Shown here piece by piece: positions 58,901 to 64,000 of a DNA stretch of 64,000 nt. The position numbers and the translations under genes were made by a program. Positions within the stretch are counted from its first letter, which is position 1, and each line of letters opens with the position of its first letter. Origin of the DNA: Pagrus major (lineage: Eukaryota > Chordata > Actinopteri > Spariformes > Sparidae); assembly GCF_040436345.1 (NCBI RefSeq), contig NC_133216.1, positions 16,237,610 through 16,301,609 on the forward strand. The letters are read 5' to 3'. Under the pieces are notes generated by a model. It ran no database searches and had not been told where the DNA came from. It was given only the letters and a program-made list of their open reading frames with translations.

Positions 58901-61233
58901 GGGTACAAAAAAAGGGCCGCCGACAGAAAGTGCCCTTAAAGTCTTCCCTCGGTAATCTCAGTCTGGAGTGGAATTGGGTTACGGTTTGCTTTAAGTGATG
59001 TTAATCACTATGAAAAGATTATTTTCTGAGCTTTCCATTTATATATTGGTGATTAAAAACTGCTCTTTGATATTGTTCCAGAATGTAGTCCGGTTACTGG
59101 ATGGCTTGTTACACAGGTTAAAATTATAGCTTTGGGAATGCCTCTATTAGCTCGTCAGATACCGCCGATTTGGTCACTGACCCTAAACTCCAAACTATGA
59201 TGCTTTCCTAACGCTATGAGAGCGGTGAGAGCTGAAGGCAACTGTCTTTATACACATAAACACAATCAGCAGTCAGATCTTCTTGTTTCTGTTGTTCTCT
59301 CTCAGTTTATGTCAAGCCCATGTTGTGTCACGTTGGCAGTCAGAGTTCCCTTTAAACTGTTGTTCACAAGAGACTCAGAGTCGCTCACAGCCCACGATGT
59401 GAGTTCAGCTCTGTTGGCTCAAACTGGCTGACTCTTTTTCTTCTCCACTATTTGGAAGAATTAATTTCCCTGAAGTTCAGGGGGAGTCAGCCAGTTCAGG
59501 GCCTGAACTGAGGTTCTCTTCACTGCTAACCACTCCTCAGGATGACCTGTGGCGGTTGTAGACAGCCATGTGTCTCCTTAAATGTTAATGAAGCCACCTG
59601 TTCTCTCCAGAGAGCAAGGAGCTTCACCGTGAGGCAGAAGATAGCTCTACAACTAATCTTGAAAATGCTTTTTGCAGAAGACCTTGAGCAAGAAAGTGAT
59701 ACTGACTCAGTATGTGTGTAATATTGGAATGATTATTGTATTGGATGTCAGCCTTTACTTCTGGACAACGTCTGCAAATCATGTACACGTTGAACTCTAC
59801 TGTTCTTCCGTTCCTGTTTCTTTATGTCTTGTTGGGTTGAGGCATAAAAACCACCAGGTTAGTGTTAGGAAAAGATCATGTCTTGGCTTAAAATACCTGG
59901 TTTTGTCACCACAAATATGACTGGAGAATGTCTCGTCGACCGCTAAAATTACCCGATTTTGTTGATGTAACCATCCGCCAACCCCGTCTCCACCTGATAA
60001 AGGAAGTCAGCTCATATACATGCAACATTATATGAAACGGACTGTAGAAATCTTGATATGATACAAATGAAACCTACAAATCCAACATCAATGACGACAT
60101 TTTATTCTGGCGACTGGGCTGGGATATCAGACACCTGAGCAAACGATGACATACACTTGTTTATGACTTGTGGTAGCTCTCAAGGATGGTCACACTGTAA
60201 ACCCAGTCACTGTCATACTGTAACCGATATTATAATAATAGACGCACTGCAGATTATTGTAACTACAGCTAGAGTCAGTGTAGCTGGTGTTTAGTAGAGC
60301 AGCATGTGGACAGAGTAAAATATGAGCAGGTCTTATCGGTATAAAAGGAGGTTTAACTGCTGTGTAAATCGTGTCTAGTGTTTCACCTCTGAGTGACTCC
60401 AAACAACCTTATTAAATAACCCCCCACAGAGAATTAGCAGTAATTTCTGCTTTAACCCAGTGAGTCTGATTAATTAAATACCGAGTAGATCTTCTCTGTA
60501 TCCTGAACAGATGTTTTCTGAGTCATGTGCTTCCTCAGACTTTAATCAACTCCATCTGATGAAGGCAGACTTGCTGGAGATTCTTGGCCCAGTATCGTCT
60601 ACCTTGAAGCTCCTCGTATTCCCACCAACAATAGACTCAGACTGTAGCTTTAGTTTCTATTAAGGGCTCTTGGAGATGGATGTATTTATGTTTATGAAAA
60701 GGTTTGCAAGATGTTTACACACAGGCTGCATAAAAGCTTGCGATCTAAAATTACTATGCGTGCCTACGGTGGATGCTCAAAGTATTTGTAAATGACTTTT
60801 CTAGAAAGAACGAGAGAGGTAGCTCCACCTCAGCTATTAGATCATAACAGGTCTGTCCTCCCATAATGGGGAAAGATAAATGATACGTTCCTACGCATGT
60901 GTTTAAAGTGGGATTGTCTTTCATCTCCTGCTGGGTCTCTGCCAGGAAAGATTCTCACTGTGGGGTTTCATGCTCCCAGCTATAAGCCCAAACATGTTTA
61001 TTTGTTTTTACAATTCAAAAGAGCCCTCCTCTATCTCCTACTCTTTCTTTCCCCCTCTCTCTCTGTCATTAACTTTATGGGAATTTCCATGGAATTCTTT
61101 TGTAATGTAAGTGATTGTGTGGGACAAGGGAGTCATATGTGGGGGTGTGATGCTTTCCTTGGAGAGGCAGGGGTTAAACGATCCCTCCTCTGTTATTTCA
61201 CCATGTTTTTCCTTTGAACTCTGCCCCCACTAG

Positions 61234-61268
61234 CGATGACACGGAAACATCTGGATGCCACTCTCGCA
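61234..61268 (+). other. Candidate 35-nt microexon
   Basis: Flanked by CTGCCCCCACTAG and GTGAGT, both strong. Two of the three phases are open (MTRKHLDATLA or DDTETSGCHSR). No homology recognised, so this is a splice-signal call only. Confidence 0.2.
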
Positions 61269-61382
61269 GTGAGTAACAGTTAATGATGTACAATCACTAA
61301 ACAGCATCCAAAGATTTGTGTACTTTGGATTATGTAAGCAATGATCATCAAACAATAAAGCAAATGAGCTCGCTGGCAGACT

Positions 61383-61439
61383 CTCTTCTCTTCTCTTCTC
61401 TTCTCTTCTCTTCTCTTCTCTTCTCTTCTCTTCTCTTCT
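61383..61439. repeat. (CTCTT)n microsatellite
   Basis: About 11 perfect pentanucleotide units. Confidence 0.95.
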
Positions 61440-61659
61440 TCATGTTTTTATTCTCATGTGCTTGACTAAGGACTACCAAGTGTCCAGTCTCCAGTGGTGT
61501 GATCATGTCCTTACCTTAAGCAAAAGTGCCAATATAAATATATTTAATCACATGTAAGTCCTGCACTGAAAATGTGACTTCATGTAAGTATATGGCTGTT
61601 TTATTTATTCGAAAAATTGCATTGCCAAGAATGGCAACAACACAGATACAATATTTCAT

Positions 61660-62125
61660 TTAAAGGTCATACTTGTAAGCTAGTTGATTGTTGAGTCCCA
61701 CTCCCCGCGTTGGGAAGCGATTCTTCCGACTTTGGTGTGTTCATGTGCGTCAAGTCGAAAATGTGCGAGCAACATGGACGCCAAAAAGAAGTTGTTTTGC
61801 ATTTTATCGCTCAGAGTGATTAACAGTTGCAGCCTAACATACCATATTACAGATTATATGTGAGCCAGTGGTAAATGCAATACATGACTCAGATTAAAGT
61901 TTTTCACCGGCAACCCAATGTTTACTTTCCCCCGCCATGTTTCAGCATCATATGATATCAACTCTGCAAATGGTGTATCAAAACTTTTGGAGGTGTTGGT
62001 CTGACTAGAAAGGTCGTTCACGTAGATATTCCCAGTCAGAAGAAACTTTTTTTTCCTGATTATTCCGAGACCACATGAATGCGCAGTCATTCCCAAGTCG
62101 TCAAATATTGACGCTTTGGGTTGGT
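61660..62125. mobile_element. Degenerate member of the foldback element family
   Basis: Begins TTAAAGGTCATACTTGTAAGC, followed by GATTGTTGAGTCCCACTCCC. It carries CAAATATTGACGCTTTGGGT near its right end, as in the 43431-43619 copy. The right terminus has been replaced by an AAGTACTT-type repeat (62145-62230). Confidence 0.5.
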
Positions 62126-62666
62126 AGGTCGGGCCAAACCTGGTGAAGTACAAGTACAACGTGGTAGTACTTAGTTGAGTACAAGCGCCTCTGATTTGTT
62201 CTTACAGTACTTGAGTAAATTCCACCACTGACTTACTTTTCATATACTATTAGGACTGTGAGTATTCCCTCTGTATTTTCTTCTAAAGCTTGTTTGGTTC
62301 CCCCTTGGTAAAAAATTTGCTCTCTATATATATAACTTGCTCTGCCTTTCCTGTAGTTTCTTGAGTCCCCATCATCATCCAACTTTTCTCTTCCTTACCC
62401 TACTTTTCCTCCATGCGTGCCTGTGCTCCAAAAGGGTTACTCTGGCCCCAGAGCCCCACATGTGTAAGGGGATATCTCCTCAGTCGGCCTACAGCGGAGA
62501 GCTCACAGCGCCACAGCGCTGCTCCGACACACTGTAGGAAAAGCAGTTAGAGGGAAGAAAAGAAGGGGAGCGAAGATATGAAAATATCATCAGAGCAGTG
62601 GAGAGCAGCTTGATTTCAGCTCCTGCAATCCTTATATAAATACTGTACACATTCTCAAACAGTGCG

Positions 62667-62668
<2 letters not shown>

Positions 62669-62712
<44 letters not shown>
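62669..62712. repeat. (CA)n microsatellite
   Basis: About 44 bp of CA repeat. Confidence 0.95.
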
Positions 62713-62722
<10 letters not shown>

Positions 62723-63960
62723 ACAACACTTCTGGCATCTGTCTGGAGGAGGGATCAACTAGATCAACCACAGAGCTTGGCTCTCCCCCACTGGCTGTCC
62801 TCGTTCTGCAGCCCTGCAGAGGTGAAACATCATCTGCTTGCTGGTTTTGGAGGCTTTCTGATTTCCTCTGAATACTCTGTTCAAGCAAACCATTACTGAT
62901 GAAAATATTACGCCTTTTCAGGGAGTATTAAGGGTATTACAGCTTGGCTGCATGTGATGGCGATCAACCCACAGTGCAAATATTGTCTTTCTGTATCTGG
63001 AGTTTTCATTCCCGACTATGAAAACAACTTCTTCCACTTGGGGAATATACTCTTAATCCACCTTATTGCATTCTTTTAAAGTATGGCAAACATGATGAGA
63101 TGCAGAAGAGTCATGCTTACGGTTCAATTCACTGGCAAGAATTGCTGTTTTGGTGGAAAGCTTCCATCTGGGTGGCACAAATCCCCTGTCAAATGCAACT
63201 GTTTTAAGCTAACCTTGTGCAAGTCCATGCACGTGCGCACACATAAACACACACACGACTGGAATGCAGTATTAGCATCCAGGCTGTAGTCAGAGCCGAA
63301 TACCTCTCAAATAAGCACAGTTGCCCCTCATCAAAGGGTGGAAATACTTCGCATTTCTAACGGTAAAAGTGGGAGTGCATGTGTGAGTGTTTGGAGCAGC
63401 CGAGGACTATTTGACAAATGAACTAAAATCCAACATTGCTGTTTTTAATGAATATGCTGCTATCTAGTTCTAGAAGGTTCACTGAGTTTATCGTGATTCA
63501 TCTGGGGTCTTTAAGAAGACATAAATGGATATCAGTCAAATGTGAAACACACACTAAAGACTCTTTATCTACAACTTTATGTGATTGCTCTTTTAGGATG
63601 TCAATGAATCACAACTGGTTGCGTTATCTCACAACTGCAGGAGGATGTCAAGATTACCTACGTCGAGATAAGGAATCTCCCGCAGCTGTTTGTCATTTGA
63701 GTGAAAAAGCAAACACATAGAGAGAGTCTGACCTGACAAGGCTGTGGCGTCTATTTCACAGGTTTTGCCTTCAGGAATGCAAACAGCTTCCCTCCATTTC
63801 ATGTGGGGAATCAAGGAAATCAAATAAACAATGAAAGGAATATGATTTCTATTATCGCTTGACTTCAAGCAGATGTCATGCAAATATAATTCTCAGGGTG
63901 TTTGTATGATTTGGCCTCTTTTTAACAATAGACTGACTAAACTGATTTTACTCCTCTCAG

Positions 63961-63988
63961 GCCCTGTGTTTTATAAAAGCCTGGTGAG
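63961..63988 (+). other. Candidate 28-nt microexon at the window edge
   Basis: Flanked by TTTTACTCCTCTCAG and GTAAGG. Only one phase is open (PVFYKSLV). No homology recognised. Confidence 0.2.
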
Positions 63989-64000
63989 GTAAGGCCCTGA

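Noticed and set aside
62337..62537. Possible terminal exon ending ..RCSDTL with an upstream CCTGTAG acceptor
   Set aside because: Two different frames are open after the acceptor, neither gives a recognisable protein, and no upstream exon can be joined to it securely.

Overview
The window looks like teleost fish genomic DNA, probably from a spiny-rayed fish. Small exons with GT..AG introns lie in AT-rich, microsatellite-rich sequence, alongside many short inverted-repeat elements of kinds common in fish. Six protein-coding genes can be assembled by splicing exons in consistent reading phase. Gene structures were worked out by eye from splice sites and phase; no search or alignment was run.

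Layout: (1) about 0.3-7.2 kb, minus strand: an 18-exon gene for a secreted protein of about 929 residues built almost entirely from Cys-rich CPxGxYC modules. It has no name I can give with confidence. (2) 8.1-11.4 kb, plus strand, divergent from gene 1: a 303-residue single-Ig-domain receptor with one membrane segment and two ITIM motifs. (3) 11.95-16.3 kb: spa17, with an RIIa docking domain followed by a very long acidic exon and no IQ motif. (4) 18.2-22.2 kb: nrgn (neurogranin). (5) 25.7-34.3 kb: hepacam (GlialCAM). (6) 38.4-48.8 kb: pde9a, a cGMP phosphodiesterase with a complete catalytic domain. The last 15 kb (48.8-64 kb) has no gene I can support; it holds nested inverted-repeat elements, long microsatellites and a few isolated exon-like fragments.

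spa17, nrgn and hepacam also lie close together on human 11q24.2, so this is an old linkage block. pde9a is on a different human chromosome (21q22.3). The genes are not an operon and share no obvious pathway. nrgn (calmodulin buffering), hepacam (astrocyte adhesion) and pde9a (cGMP breakdown) are all expressed in brain in other vertebrates.

The points most worth a second look are: the unnamed Cys-module gene beside the unnamed ITIM receptor; a spa17 gene that lacks its IQ motif but lies directly upstream, in compatible phase, of the nrgn IQ exon; a duplicated VDVCAxEL motif in the spa17 acidic exon; loss of the PKC-site serine in neurogranin; and a (TG)n tract serving as the splice-acceptor tract of exon 9 in the Cys-module gene.
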